This document shows, one piece after another, positions 1-13,276 of a stretch of 64,000 bases of DNA. Below the pieces are notes generated by a model, which saw nothing but the letters and a program-made list of their open reading frames with translations, had not been told where the DNA came from and made no database searches. Both the position numbers and the translations under genes were made by a program. How positions within the stretch are numbered: position 1 is the stretch's first letter; the number at the start of each line of letters is the position of its first letter. Source of the stretch: Brienomyrus brachyistius (Eukaryota > Chordata > Actinopteri > Osteoglossiformes > Mormyridae); assembly GCF_023856365.1 (NCBI RefSeq), contig NC_064543.1:3059952-3123951 (forward strand), read 5' to 3'.

Positions 1-392
1 AATAATCCGCTATTGGTATTGGCCAAAAATTTCCTAGTGAAAATCCCAGGAAGGTTGTTTGGGATGCTAGAAATACCTTATCTCATATCACCAATTACAC
101 TGCATAAAAATCGCTCACAATGCACATCTTAACAATTCTAATGTATTATATAATGAACTGAACTGCTGGCCCATGTCTGTGCTGTATGTATTCAGTTGCG
201 TCAACAAGCTATTTGTGCTAACAAACGGTTGTGCTTAATAAACTGACCAATGATTGTTAACTGGTGTTTTATGATAAGGTAAGTATGGAGAAAACACTGT
301 GTGTGCCTAGAGAGGGGATAAAAATGGAATGTAGTGTGAGGATGCAGCACACACTCATTTACAGTTTTATATGTTACTCACACCTTGATACA

Positions 393-970
393 TGGATATT
401 AGGGCTGCACCATATCACACAGGTATAATGGAGATATGAGCACATGCAAAATGCAAAAGTTTGTTTGGACGGCTTTTCTGTACTAAACGGGCGTTTGCTT
501 ACGCCTGCAATCTGATAAGCATGTTAGTAGTGCAATTAAAATATTAATGAGAGGTATATGATAATGCCCAAATGTCAGTAATCTGTATAATTTCGGCGTA
601 TTCTTGGGTTTATTAAATTTTGCTTGCAGAGCATGCCAAATGCTGCAGTTTGGTATAGCACGGAAGCAATAAGCACTACCGATGAAGAGAGGGACAGCTC
701 AGCAGCCATAATATCTTCTGAAAGAGGAGACATTGTCGATTAAACGTGGTGAAAAAGACGCCAGTGCCGTAGCGATGCTATTTGCGGTTTAAAGTCCGAC
801 ACATTTATTAAACATAAGTATACGCCGGATTTATACCGATTGCTAACTTTTGGGGATCACGCCTCTCATTAATGTTTTAGGTGCACTACTAATCTGCTTA
901 TCAAATTGTGGGTGTAAGTAAACGTCTGTATAGTACCAAAAGCCAGCATCTGGGCAAATTTTTACACCCC
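393..970 (+). mobile_element. hAT-like DNA transposon remnant with long inverted repeats
   Basis: Two inverted arms of about 82 bases face each other at roughly 480-565 and 854-936. They pair at about 80%: left gtactaaacgggcgtttgct corresponds to the reverse complement gtactatacagacgtttact. Between them, a + strand stretch near 680-800 reads EERDSSAAIISSERGDIVD, then after a stop and a one-base shift a trace resembling the DASAV-x-x-Y-x-x-FK part of a BED zinc-finger N-terminus. That is the start of hAT transposases of the ZBED type. The outer flank begins gggctgcacc, a common terminal motif of such elements. No catalytic domain remains, so this is a non-autonomous derivative. The exact ends and target duplication are not defined. 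Confidence 0.6.
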
Positions 971-3591
971 ATTAGCTGAAGCCCAGACACAGTGAATCCA
1001 TCCAGCCATTAATTTTTGTTAAGGTTGTAGGGGAACCTGGAGCTTTTACCAGGCAGCACGGCGTTCAAGGCTGAATTACACCCTCAGTGGGATGCCAGTA
1101 GTCACTATCAATGCCAATTAAAATTTTTTCCTTTTCTCATTATTATGTGTGCGTAAATACTACACCCTACAGCAGCTGTAAATACTAATAATGTACTTGC
1201 GTGCACACGCTGATGCATGTGACCTCTCACTGGCTGTGGGTTTTATTGCTCTCACTTCTTAAGAGTGTACAATACATCTTATGGCAGACGGCATCGGTAG
1301 CTTGATTTAATGTCCAATGTGAGATGTGCTGATTAAAAAAAGCCGCTTTACCTGAGGAGGTTTTATGGTGTTACGGTTGAGCTGTGTGAGGTGCAAAAGA
1401 GGGGTATGGGGGAGATAGCACAACTAGGAACAACAACAATGTGATTGTCGTGGGTTGAATACACAAGCCTTATTTTATATTATTCATTATTATTCTTAAA
1501 ATGATTGCCTTATAAGTATAAAAATTATCACACAGTAAATAATCCTTGAATAATGAGCAGTTAATAAGTGATTGCAGTGCATGAAAAAGGATGAATTCTG
1601 TTTAAATAAGGCAAAAGCCAAACGGTAGCTGAAGGCTGATTTCAAAGATTTTTTAATTCATTGTTTGTTCTCAGTATAAATATTTTTTATTGGTATGTTT
1701 TGGTGTATGGACTGTAGAAAATGTATTGAATAATATTAACTTGATGTGTAATGAGTGAGTCAGTTTCGTCATTTTGCTATACTAATTGAGGCCTGCACAT
1801 TATAGGTAGTTGTCTCTTCATTGTTCCTTTTTAATTTGTCCATGTAGGAGTATGATTTGACCCTTTTTCAACAAAAAAAAGAGAATGAATTATGGTTTTA
1901 TCTACGCGCATCAATATTTCCCTGTTGGATAACATAAATAGTGCATCTATGCTTAACAACAATATCGTGATATGTGAAAAGGGGAAAAAAAACACCTCAT
2001 GAATAAAATGCAAGTTGACTAAATATCCAAGTGTCTGAAATGTAAACAAAAATTTCAAGTATTGAACAATTACGTGGTTCGGGTAAATACATATATTCAA
2101 AATAAGACATTGTGTAACGTTATTTTTTTCCATTCTGTTTTATTCCTCTGCTGCACTGTTTCACATGAACTGAAAAAATATAAATTAACTAAATTCGTTT
2201 GGAGCCTTGGAAGTGACAAGGAGGGGGAAAATCGATGGTTGAAAAAAACTGAAATGTAAAAAAAAAAAAAAAAAGTATTTCAAGTGTCTACCAGCTAGCT
2301 TGTTCAACAGTTCAATATATGGAGTCAAATTACGGCCATATAGCTCTGCAAACATGTGTGCTGTAAACAAATGCATGTTTGACATATATAATTGTATTTT
2401 TTTTTCTTATGGCATTAAATGTGAAAGCTCCTTAGCTGTTCTTGAAACAGAACGTGCAAGCAAATGGAATTGTTTGTTTTTTTCCAGATGGTAATGGTAT
2501 GCCCAGACACCTTGAATTTTCAGCTCAGCACTTGACCTTTATTGTCTTCCAGAAAGAGCAATCACCATGGCTCAATTTTAATCATCGGAAGCTTTCAGTC
2601 AGGTCATAATCTCACAGTCTTTCATACCTCTTTCATGCACTCAATTTGTGGAGACTGTTTCTGATCAGTTGTTTTTTTTGTACTCTAGTTTCTGAATTCT
2701 CTGGCTTCCTGCATGCCTTTTAATTGCACTCGGAAGTGGGATTCCGAACTGCTGCAAGGTGCTGCTGAACATTGTCGTCTGTTGATTTTGGTGCACTGTC
2801 TGTGTTTTGTTGTTTTGTGCTTTTTAATATGTGGCGGAAGCAGTGGTGCTAATTTCTCATAAACTTATGCAGTGAGTTCTTCTTTTGGACATTGAAAAGC
2901 AGAACAGGTTTACGTTGTATGCTAATTTTTTTACCATCTTACATTTGTCTTTCTACCCAGTTAAATTCCCCATTTTTCATCTTTGCACAGTTTCTCTCCC
3001 TAAGTAGATCTCACATCTGACTTGACTTTCATTGAAACAGGCATTTGTTTCTAAACTGATTTGAAACCATTCTAGGTTTTAGCTTTCGCAAATAGTGATT
3101 GTGAGTTGGTCTTGGCTACAGGAGAACCTCCGTAGGCAGGCTTGCTTCATCAGTGATCAAAACAGCTGATGTGATTTTCTATTTGTTTTTGAAGGGACAT
3201 TTCTGTGTAGTCGGCTTACGAGAGTAACAAGACATGGAGGATTTAATCTTGTTTATTTCCAGTGGAATTGGGGCTCTGGGAAGTGGTTTTCTATGCCTTT
3301 GCTTGTTTTAGTCCTGCATTTCTTTCTTTTGATCGAGTTCTACCATAAATTTGGTGAGTAACAATCTTATTGTGGAAGTTGGTTGCACATTGTGGTATGG
3401 CAAGGTCTTCTGGAATTGCTGCAGCACCAGAGTAGGAGGTTGGTTCAGAATCTGACAACCACCCTGTTAACACAAAGGGCCAAGGATTCTGCCAAGGTCT
3501 GTGCCCTGATAGGGAAATACTTAAGCCGAGCATGAACAGTGCTATATAAGTATTATTTGGTTTTGTATTTTTCTAAATCGGATCTCGTCGT

Positions 3592-3876
3592 GAGGGGGGC
3601 TGAATGGGTCAGTGGGCCGCGGCTCTGTGCCTGTGACTGGAAGATTGCCGGTTCCCAGCCACGGCGGAATAGTCACATGTCCTTGGACCCTTGAACAAGG
3701 CCCTTTACCTCACCAGCTCCAGGGGTACTGCATACTGGCTGACTGCATTGCTCTCACCTGCATGTGTGTGTCATAGAGAGCAAGACGGGGTAGGCAAAGG
3801 GAAGCATTCCAATGTTCCTGTACTTGTGCAAATGGTAAATAAAGGATTTAGTAATAACAGATTAATAATAATAATC
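3592..3876 (+). mobile_element. tRNA-derived SINE
   Basis: The head has a tRNA-like promoter: an A-box-like gggtcagtgggcc and a B box gccggttcccagcc near 3646-3660. It is followed by the body ccttggacccttgaacaagg (shared by several fish SINEs), a segment with gagagcaagacggggtaggc, and an AT-rich tail with AATA repeats. It appears to be the same broad family as the copies at 13277 and 35087. Confidence 0.7.
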
Positions 3877-6069
3877 ATTTTCCTTGTGGAATTCAGAGTA
3901 TACTTCAGTAGCATGTTATCCCTTATCAGTTGACAGTCATATAATAAGTACTTAATGTCACTGTGTAGGAAGTCTGAGTACACCTCCCATGACTGGAGGG
4001 GTACTGGGTTATGTAATATGGGGAAACATGAAGTTCTAAGCAAAAAACATCCCGCTTTACATAGACTAGTATGGCAATGTGGTATAGATGGCCTGTTCTT
4101 CGAATTTAGACCCTGCAGTTTTGCCTTTGACATCCATTTTTTGAGAAATTCATTTTAACTAGCGCTTAACACACACACAAGTTTTATTTTTAAATTTTAG
4201 TCTAGCATCAGCATTGGCATTTCAGTTATAGCTGTAAAATATTATTGACTAAAATTGACATTATGGAATGTGAATGTTTTTATAAATGGGAAAAATATTT
4301 TTTTGTGTACGTGCTGAATTGGTGGAGCCTATGGGAAATCAAGAAGGAAGAAATCAATGGTATTATTATGACTTTTGCTGTCAGTGTTTAAAGGTCATCA
4401 GTGATGCTGGAATAAGGGGCCCCGGACACATTGACTGGAGTGTGAAGTACAACCTGGAGCCCAGGGGCCTCATACATGCTCAGCTTATAGGGACTTGCAG
4501 TATAGCCCTACCCTTGTGACCTTGAGTTCTTCTAGAGTATTTGATAAATTTGTCATCATAGTACTGTTCTCATGGATAAGATATGAAAATAACGAATCTG
4601 GGGAGAGGGGAAGGATTATCACTATTGTATTCTACCACTATTGTGGCCACGGCATGTTCAGGATGTTGTAGCTGGTTCACGGGTAGAATGCTTGGTTTCT
4701 TGCATGAAGAACGCGAGGACCATAGAAACATGCCATGCCTTTCTGACTTTGACCAGGAAGTTGTACAGTGCAACCTTGGATACACTGCGACCTGGTATGA
4801 TGCGCATTCATAGCTACATGCATGTATACAACACTTTAACCATCATGGAGCCCATATGTGCATGCCATCATTATGTTTTGTGGTCGCTGACTACAAGGTA
4901 AAGGTTAAAAATAGTTGCTGTACTTTTATCTCTAATAAAAAAAATAGATAAAAAAAAATAGTTGTACCTGCATTTTAAAATATGTGAAAACATTTCATAC
5001 ATGGTTAACACAAGTGCACATACAGTGTCCATGTGTGTTTCCCTTGTTTTAGTGCTGGTTATGGTATAACCATTGCATTTTATTATAGCTGCGTAGTTCA
5101 TAAACAGTATTGATTCTGCTGCTGATGGCTTTCTGTACAACCCGGACCTATTTAATACACTAATGTAGAACTGGGTCTTGGTTTCTGCAGCATTACAAGG
5201 CTGTACTGTATATAGGACTAAGTATGTAACTGTGACCTACATCCAACGTCTGCATGACTACTTCTGTTATTTGTAAATGTATTTGAATTGCAAAGTTACT
5301 GTTATTTTCTTACATAATGGTCTTATTCATGTCATGCAGGAACTCAGGAAGTCTGCTAAGGGGCAGAGACATTTGTCTAGTCTGAATCAGTATTGTTTTT
5401 TTCCCCCAATTACTTTAAAAGGACAGTATTATAGTAAAGGGTTTAACTTTCATATTAGAAATATATATCAACACACTGGATCAGTTGAATGATAAATTAA
5501 ATTTTATGATTATTTATAATTCCCAAGAAAAAAAATACTTTTTTTGTGTAGCTCTTAATCTATGAATCTTCACTGTATCTGACTGTAGCCGTATCTCACT
5601 GCCAGCAGGCTGTGACAGCTGTTAGTACAACTCCTGACTCAGTAAAGTGCTTTCCTGTGGGGCGCCGGAACGATAGGAAGGCAGTGGTGCCCTGAGGTTT
5701 TTGGCCACCCCAGGCACATATGCGGGTGCTGTGGAGGGCTGTGGTATTTCTGACAGCTTCTGTGGTGAAAACCTAGCATGGTATGGATCCACCCATGAGT
5801 GCAACTTTGAATCATGTGTGGAACTAGTAGTAGTAGTAGTCTTCAGCTCCCTGTAGTTGTCTCCAGATTATGGAATGTTTCTTCTAAACATCAAAATTAT
5901 AACATTGTGGTTGTTCTTTTGTCTGAAGTATTTTTGCATGTTATTCTTAAAATGTCTTTGACAGGCAAAAGTTACATAAATACGAAGAACTGAAATAAAG
6001 AAGACAGAGGCTATGTGCAAAAATTTAAGAATATGTAAACTTGCAAATGAAAGGCAACCTGAGGAGTGA

Positions 6070-6280
6070 AAAAGTGTGGCTCAGTAGGTATCTCTGGTGC
6101 CTGACACCTTCAGGGTCTGGGTTTCTAATTCCCTGTATGCTCTGTTTTACTCTTGCAAAATAGGTTAGTAGTCTTAGCAGACTAGGTACTATTATGAATG
6201 CTAATTAGGTTAGTAGACTTGTGCCCTCCAGGCCCATCATGACCCTGACCTGTTTAAGTGGCTGAAAGATGGATGGATGG
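6070..6280 (+). mobile_element. Degenerate V-SINE/tRNA-SINE
   Basis: The head gtgtggctcagtaggta and B-box-like ggtctgggtttctaattcc are followed by a worn body and the 3' tail ccctgacctgtttaagtggc running into a short GGAT array. The tail matches the ends of the full V-SINEs at 47.5 and 49.3 kb in layout. The central domain is too decayed to be sure of the subfamily. Confidence 0.55.
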
Positions 6281-7277
6281 AGTTTAAGCAATTTGTTGCT
6301 AATTCGTTGTTGTTGCAGCTGAGCATGTATTACTCAAAACTGGACATTTTTCTCCTCATGATAGCAGATGAGATGGATTTTCAGATCAGCGAAAACTGAA
6401 AGGATTAGTCACCATTTAGGAGTTAAAAAAACACAAGGTTGCTAGCTAACACCAGTCAGTTTGGATAACACTGATGCAAAATATTTCCAAAAGTGAGTGG
6501 TATGTAGATAGACCCAAAACATAAATATACCTGCTGAAATTGCGGTTCATGATGAAATGTGCTTTTGGATGACGCAGCACAGGTTTTACAAACAAGACAA
6601 TTTTTTAGAGACTAATGTCCGCTTGTGTCTTTCCTCTCCTTCTATAGTTCCATTCTTTTTAGGTTTCTTATAGAGATCAGCAGTAGTGAAATCTGTACCC
6701 ATGCCCATAATATTCATGTCCTTTTTTTGTACCTGTCCTGACTTTGTGCGAAGCACCTCATCTTTTAGTTAGATTGCTGGAAGCTGCAGAAGCACCGAAC
6801 TGCCAGTTACTCGGATAAGTTCAGTTCTTGCTTTAAACACACTAAGATGAGTAGCTTCATTGTTTAAGGATGTGGCATGTTAGAATGGACAAATGGGTTA
6901 CATAGGCAGATCATTGTCATCTTTGTTGGCCATTTCAGAATTAAGGAAGTGCTCCCTTCCTGACAGGAAGTGTTCACAATGTGTTGACATTCCCTTTTCA
7001 TCAGGCAAATGAGGGCTTGCCCCCAGGAATCTCGGGCACACTTTTTTGTTATTGCTTTCTTTGTTTGATATCGATGATAAAATCAGAGTAGAAGGCAGAT
7101 ATTTTTGTAATTTTTTTGAGCCTGTGCTGGTATGATCAGTCTGACACGTCCTGTTTAAAGAAACCCTTTGGTTGGGGAGCTAGGAATAATCCTTCCCCTC
7201 CCCCCAGATTCAACCATTGTGCTCTGTTGTAAAAGCATGTCTCTCCACTGGGCCTCGGGCTACTTACACATAATTAC

Positions 7278-7280
<3 letters not shown>

Positions 7281-7317
<37 letters not shown>

Positions 7318-7326
7318 GGGGGGGGG
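7281..7326. repeat. (GT)17 followed by G12
   Basis: A perfect GT dinucleotide run of 34 bases passes directly into a run of 12 G. Simple repeat; probably length-polymorphic. Confidence 0.97.
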
Positions 7327-7886
7327 TTGATTACGCTAGGCATTTTTTTTTAATGGTACCCACCTGTTCTCTTTATAGCCTGTCATAGAACAGAGATGTC
7401 AGTACAGAGAAGTGTTTGTGTGTGTTTACACACACTGACACTCTCCCTCTTCATTCAGTGACGTGTTTGGGTTGGGTTTTGTCATGTGTATCTTCAAGTG
7501 ATTCATTTTCAGGGTATGTTGTGCATCAAGACAAACGCGCAATCTGGCATGTAAGTAACGCCTCCGAGGTGTTATGCTCTGTTGCTCTTGCCAGCACGAA
7601 CTGCCAGCAGAGGTATGTGTGGCTGTTGGCAGTGTCAGGGAGCAGGGCCAGTAAGTCCTGGGTAACAGTCAGTGAGGAGGCATTTGAAAAGGGCACGTTC
7701 TGCTGGCTACTCCGCAGCACTCGCTGGCCCTGTAGGGATGCTGTCTGTGTGTACACTAAGGCTATGTTAGCCTGGGAATGAGTACTGAGTACCAGATTGG
7801 GAAATGCAAAGAAACACCATTCTTTGCATGCTTTCTGTGTATATTGTGACCAGAAAAATATAGAGTTATGACAGGCTTGGGAAATT

Positions 7887-7979
7887 ACCTGCCTTGTACC
7901 CATACCTTCCGGAATGGATCGGCTCTGGACTCCTGCAGCCCCACATAGCAGAAGCAGGTATGGAAAATGGATGGATGGA
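7887..7979 (+). mobile_element. V-SINE 3' end fragment
   Basis: The stretch from cctgccttgtacccatacct through cggctctggactcc to ggaaaatggatggatgg corresponds block by block to the 3' third of the intact V-SINE at 47750-47840. The head and central domain are missing, as expected for a 5'-truncated copy. Confidence 0.7.
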
Positions 7980-9473
7980 CAGGCTTTGATCTCACTATTG
8001 GCTATAGGTAGGACAGCAATGAAAGGGAGGAAAAGATCAAATAAGTCTGCAAAAAGGAGTGTGTGACACAGGGGTCGTTGTGGTCCCCGGAAGCACAGTA
8101 GCTTACGATATAGTTCTTCTGTGTGGTGTGTCAGTGTGTGGGTGCAGTGTGTTGTGTCTGTGCGTTTTGCTGTGTCACATGGGGCAATAGTATGTCCCGG
8201 TGGGTGGGGCCAGTCCTATATGCCGGACACCGAGGGACACAGGTTGCTGGAGCCTGGAACACGCTGGATAAGGGAGGCTCAGTGGATAGCCAACAGTGGG
8301 TACTGTTTGATTTCTTTTGAGTCTCTTTGTTTGCACAGTACATAGTTACATCACTTGGAGTTGGACTGAGCACTTAATAAACATCCCCATAGAATTGCTA
8401 TTGTGGCTCTGGCATCATTTTTGTGCATTTTTCTCTTGATGTTTCAGGGATGCGTTTTGATGAGATGGTGACACAGCTATATGCGTTCGTGGCAGTGTAT
8501 GTCTTTCACTTTAGAAATTCAGTCAGCTACCAAAACCATTCTTTTCATGAAGCCACCTAGTCTTTAAAATAGTAAAAATGTACGCGAATGGAAAAACATG
8601 GCTTGATTGTATAAGAGCAAGCGTGTGTCAGTAAAAAAGGTGAAAGGGGAGATTCTCAGGTTTGTTATGGAAACCTTTTATTTTTGCGCTTTAATAAAAG
8701 ACCCCAGCAACTCCCAGTAACTCCCAAAAATGAGCTGATGATGGGGTGGGGTTTTATGCAGATGTGGTCCAGATTTTTGTATGTAACAAACACTCCTGTA
8801 CTCCACCCAATCCCAAGTCTATATAGAAATATATTAGTATTTCAAATTTTGAATCATTAGTCTATAAGACTACATAATTATAATTTCAAGTAGGCCTGCT
8901 CAGACTTTAGACTGGTAATGTATATAATGCTCCGCAGTTCTCCTCTTTCATGTTGTGTCAAGCAGTGTTTTTGAATTGACTGGTGTAAAACGAAAGCATT
9001 CTTGCTGCGTAATTAAAAAAGGCTGTGTTTTGAAAGCAAATTCAGTCAATAATAATCAATGAGGGCTGATGACTCTGATCACCCAGAACCTGACTGTTGT
9101 GCCTAACCCATCCCACACGTGTGTAGACAAACAGATCTTACAAGTGTTTGGGGAAGGGTCTTCAGGGAGCTCAAAAGATGAAGTCAATGTAAAATATCTA
9201 AAAAGTACAGTCTCCCCAGGAAGCAAATAAGACAACGTATCTACTGTAAGATACGTGTGATATCAGTTCATTGCAGTTTTGATAATACCAGAAATGGTGC
9301 AGGTTTCAGCTTACTGTGGGGGGAGAAGCCCAACATTGCTGGTAATACCGATTCATGATGTTTGCCAGTATGGTATCTGTTCAGAGCTACAGTACAACCG
9401 GAGAGCTAAAATACTTTCAGGTTTAAATGGACTCCTTTCAAAATCTGCTTCACTTGGTCATTTTCCAACATTG

Positions 9474-9492
9474 CCCCCCCCCCCCCCCCCCC
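9474..9492. repeat. Poly-C tract (C19)
   Basis: An uninterrupted run of 19 cytosines. One of several long C/G homopolymers in the window. Confidence 0.97.
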
Positions 9493-10566
9493 ATATTAGC
9501 TTCTAGATTTGGCCTTGAGTGCCCAGTAGAGAGGCTCTTCATAATGGTAAAAGCTAAAGCTGACAGATTAATTTACCCCGAAGAAAACAGAAATGCTTTC
9601 CTAGTTGTATAGAAGTGTGTTTATGTTCTTCGTTTGTTTTAGCTTTAGATCCCAAATGATATATTGTCAAAAAATAAATACAAAATAAGAGCCGGCAAAA
9701 GGAAAGAAATGCATTACCTACATTCCACGATTCTTTGTTACATCCATGGTAATCACAGAAAGCCAGCAGGCCCCTGTATTTTGCTTGTCACCATTGCAAG
9801 GTCGTCCAAGGACAGCCTACTTATGTGGAGGAAGGGATAGTCCAGAGTCAGCATAGGTATTCATCTTGTATGTAGAATTTGTGCTCTAAATTAACTAAAA
9901 AAACTTATGCAGAGATTTGGGGTGAAGGAGACTCCATCTGTAAAGAAAATGATTTCTTCTTAAATCAGAGTGGGATACCCTTAATTTCTTCAGATGATCA
10001 GGTGCCTTTGGAAGCCAATGAGGATTCCTGATTATTCAAAGGCTGTCTTTCAGCGTCGCGTCAGAACATCAATGATGGTTGTCATCTGTTTGCTGACAGC
10101 AGTTTCTTTATTAAACAGCAACTGAATAGCGGCTGTAGGAAGGTGTGATGGAACCACTTATTGCTGTTGTGCTACTGCCTCTGCAGTTATCACAGGTTAT
10201 CTTTCGCCCCAAATTCCATAAATGTCACATTTTCACCCAGCTTGTGTGTCTTCTCCCCCTTCGTCTTTTGACTGGGGCCATAAATGACGGGGCGACACTG
10301 ACCCCCTTCAGCTCAGGAACCTCTGTGGCTTTCTTTAACGGCTGAAGCCTTTGTGAACCGCTTAATCTTTATTTATTGAATCTTCCCTGTCACCTCTCAG
10401 CACATAAATAGCCCCAGATTCGGTGGCCATAAGCTCTACACTGTCCCCATGGTTTATTTAATTTTGTTTTATTTTGTTGTTTATATGTCGTTTAAGGTGA
10501 GGTTTATGAAGTTCCTGCCGCTGGCCATCCCTTAGTCTATAGAGTGCAGATATATGGGTGGGAAAA

Positions 10567-10790
10567 TCCATCCATCCATCCATCCATCTGCCCTCACTCG
10601 GAGGGGCTGGATACTGTACCAGGCAGTACATGCAACACATACACACTCACTCATACAGCTGTACACTATAGGGAAATTTAGAGGAAACGGTTAGTCTAAC
10701 TGATTGTGTTTTGATCGTTGGAGGAAACCAGAGAACCTAGAAGAAGGATGCATCACATCGGGAGAGCATGCTTCTCCACACAGCCTCTCA
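10567..10790 (-). mobile_element. Degenerate V-SINE, minus strand
   Basis: It starts on the + strand with a CCAT array (the reversed GGATGG tail). On the minus strand it contains tgtggagaagcatgctctcc and ggttctctggtttcctccaa, which match the V-SINE central domain with substitutions. The tRNA-like head is not recognisable. Confidence 0.65.
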
Positions 10791-10884
10791 CTGGAGGTGG
10801 TATGGAACCCCAAGTGGCAGAGGTGTGATCGACTGTGCCATGCAGTATTATCCAGTATTATTGAAGTTTGTGCAGTGCTGCCCC

Positions 10885-11275
10885 GATAACAGTTTGTTCT
10901 AGGAATGGTTACCAAATGTTTATAGTTAAAGAATGGAAACTTTCAAAGTGTCCAGTTTTTCTGATGTTTCCAGAACTTTGTTCCGCTACTACAGCTAAGA
11001 CTAATAATATATAAATAAACTATAATATAGGGTAGGGCAGTGGGTGACACCATTGCCTTACAGCTCTGAGGTCATGGGTTCAAGGTTGGATGCCACATTC
11101 ACAGCATACACATATGGCACTTTTATAAAACAATATTTTATTATAAATGTTCATGTAATAGTTATCATGCTGACATTGACAGAACCTTTGTTAAATTATA
11201 AAAAGTGGAAATAACATTACGTTAACATTCTCTGCCAACTTTAAGATGACTTTCACATAGTAATGGCTCTGTGGA
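10885..11275. repeat. Dispersed repeat copy, split by a SINE
   Basis: The segments 10890-11025 and 11185-11275 together align with 62190-62390 (shared tagtttttctgatg-type core, then a wtctctgc-nactttg stretch). The 160 bases between them, absent from the other copy, carry a tRNA-like SINE head. The family is not identified; it may be a DNA-element derivative. Confidence 0.6.
11027..11185 (+). mobile_element. tRNA-SINE head inserted in another repeat
   Basis: The sequence gggcagtgggtgacaccatt, ttacagctctgaggtcatgg and the B box gggttcaaggt form a V-SINE-like tRNA head. The 3' part is AT-rich and unrecognised. It interrupts the repeat at 10885-11275. Confidence 0.55.
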
Positions 11276-11469
11276 GTGTGCGTGTATATGAAAGGTAAGG
11301 ATCATGCACTGATTACAGTGCATTGCTGCACTCACCTCACGACTGACCACCTCAGGGATGAGAACCTGAGTGCAGCCATGCAGCAGGCGATACCTCAGCA
11401 CCACACTAGTCTGAACAGGCCAGTATGAGGTTTTTTCCAGTGGCTGGAGTACCAATTCTGCCACCAACC

Positions 11470-11662
11470 CCCAAGTTATTCCCTGTGAGTTGGAGGACCT
11501 CGTTATAGGGCTGGATGTAGATTAACGTCATACCCAGCAGTTACAGGTTAATGGCCTTGCTCAAGAGCCCAATGGAGTAGAATTACTCTGGCATTCATGG
11601 AACTTGAACCAGCAACCTTCTAGTTACTGGTACAGATCCCTAGCCTCAGAGCCACCACTCCA
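11470..11662 (-). mobile_element. tRNA-derived SINE, minus strand
   Basis: On the minus strand it reads ggagtggtggctctgaggct (A-box region), then gttgctggttcaagttcc (B box) and gagcaaggccattaacctg, the shared fish SINE body motif. The + strand ends at ccaccactcc. Confidence 0.72.
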
Positions 11663-11679
11663 TATGTGTGTATGGATTA

Positions 11680-11935
11680 GGTTTATATTACTTTGTGGGA
11701 ACCAAATGTCCCCCATAATTTAATGAAAACCAGTTTTTTTTTTTACGTTGTGGGGACCATTTTTCAGGTCTCCACAAAGATCTGTGAATGCAATCAAAAA
11801 AGTGAAACCGCCAAAAGTCTTTGGTTAAGGTTAGGGTTGGGTAGGGGTTAAGGTTGTCATGTTGGGATTAGAGTTTTCCCTTGGGATTAGAGTCCCTAAA
11901 AAAATAATTACAAACCTGTGTGTGTGTGTTTATAT
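11680..11935. repeat. Common fish repeat with ttagggtt-rich core
   Basis: It contains gttgtggggaccatttttca, a core of gttaaggttagggttgggta and an end gagtccctaaaaa followed by a GT array. I recognise this arrangement as a repeat widespread in teleosts, probably a non-autonomous DNA element. The telomere-like core is part of the element and is not a telomere. Confidence 0.55.
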
Positions 11936-13276
11936 AATTGTACATTTCTTTTTTAAGTGGTGCAGTGGACAGATGTTGCATGTTACGAGTCATGGTTTGT
12001 GGTATATCACTTTCATTTGCTTTAAGTATTAAGTAGAATGGAACTGAAGTCCAAAACCTCAGTGATGAATACTCTGTAGCAGTTAACCGTTTATCTACAG
12101 CGGTCATCTTGACGTTTGTTTTGTTTGCCTTCAAAACATGTCATTCATCTTCCTTTTGCTTAAAAAATCATTACGAAGTATTCGAGTGTTCACTGGGTGA
12201 TGAGGCTTCAAGGGGGGGTGTTCATCAGTGTTCTTTGCTGAAACTATGAACGTTTCTAGTCCTTGCCTAGTCTCTTTTTAACGGGCAACAAAAGAACAGC
12301 GGCCTACTCCACATCTCACCTTAGGGATGAGTGCAATAGTTAAAGGACTGGACCAGCTAACCAGCTGAGATTTCGGTCTCAGACTGGGCTTTGCTGTTGT
12401 AAAATTTGAATCCGTCTATTTAAAAAGGATTCAAATTGTTATTGCGGAAGTCCTTGTCCAGTTCTGTTTGTTCCACAGAACCACTTTACACAGCCATCCC
12501 AGCCTAAGGAGGTTCCAAGGACATCGATGTTGCTTGCTATGAAGAATGATGACCGTGGAAGACATTTACAGAGCTTTTCGAAAATCTCAGATCAGAAATT
12601 GCTTTTATAATGCAAATGAACTCAATTTCTGTTTTGGATAAGTAGTTTCCTGTATCTCTTCACTAGTATCTCATAAAATGTTTATTTTGAAATGATAATG
12701 AAAGCATATTTATTCAAGAAGTAGAGGCATTCAAAATAATAATAAAAAACTTTTGTAACTTGTTTTTGATACCTCTTGTGTCTTAGTTCCCCACCATGAC
12801 TGAATTTACTTGTGTTAGAAGATGTAGACAAATTATATTGCCATACAAGATGCTATTAATACATAGGTTTACAGGAACTCTGATCCTGACTGAGCTCAGT
12901 CACTGGCTTCTCAGTGTCAGCAGGTGCTTCGTGGTTGTGAGAAAGGGAGAGTCGGGTGATGGGAGATATTTTATATTTATTATTTCCACCTGCACTTTCT
13001 TCTTCATGATGTGCAGATTGGCTCCATTCTGATTTGTTTTACCCCCTATAACCCAGATACTAATCGGCGTCAGTCACAAAGCCTGTAATCTTCTGTGAAA
13101 TCATCTCCCTTGTTCAGCCCTGCTGCATCAGACCCATATTTGTTCATTTGATTTCTTTGTCCCTCTTTGTTTTTGAACTCATTAATTCTGTTTGTGTCAT
13201 CTTAGCCCAATCCCTCACCATCTTCATCTCTGGAATGTTAAAATTTTGTGATGAACCTGGTTCTTTCTGCCAAGTT

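Noticed and set aside
11820..11870. Telomere-like ttaggg words
   Set aside because: They are few, imperfect and belong to a dispersed fish repeat. Not an interstitial telomere array.
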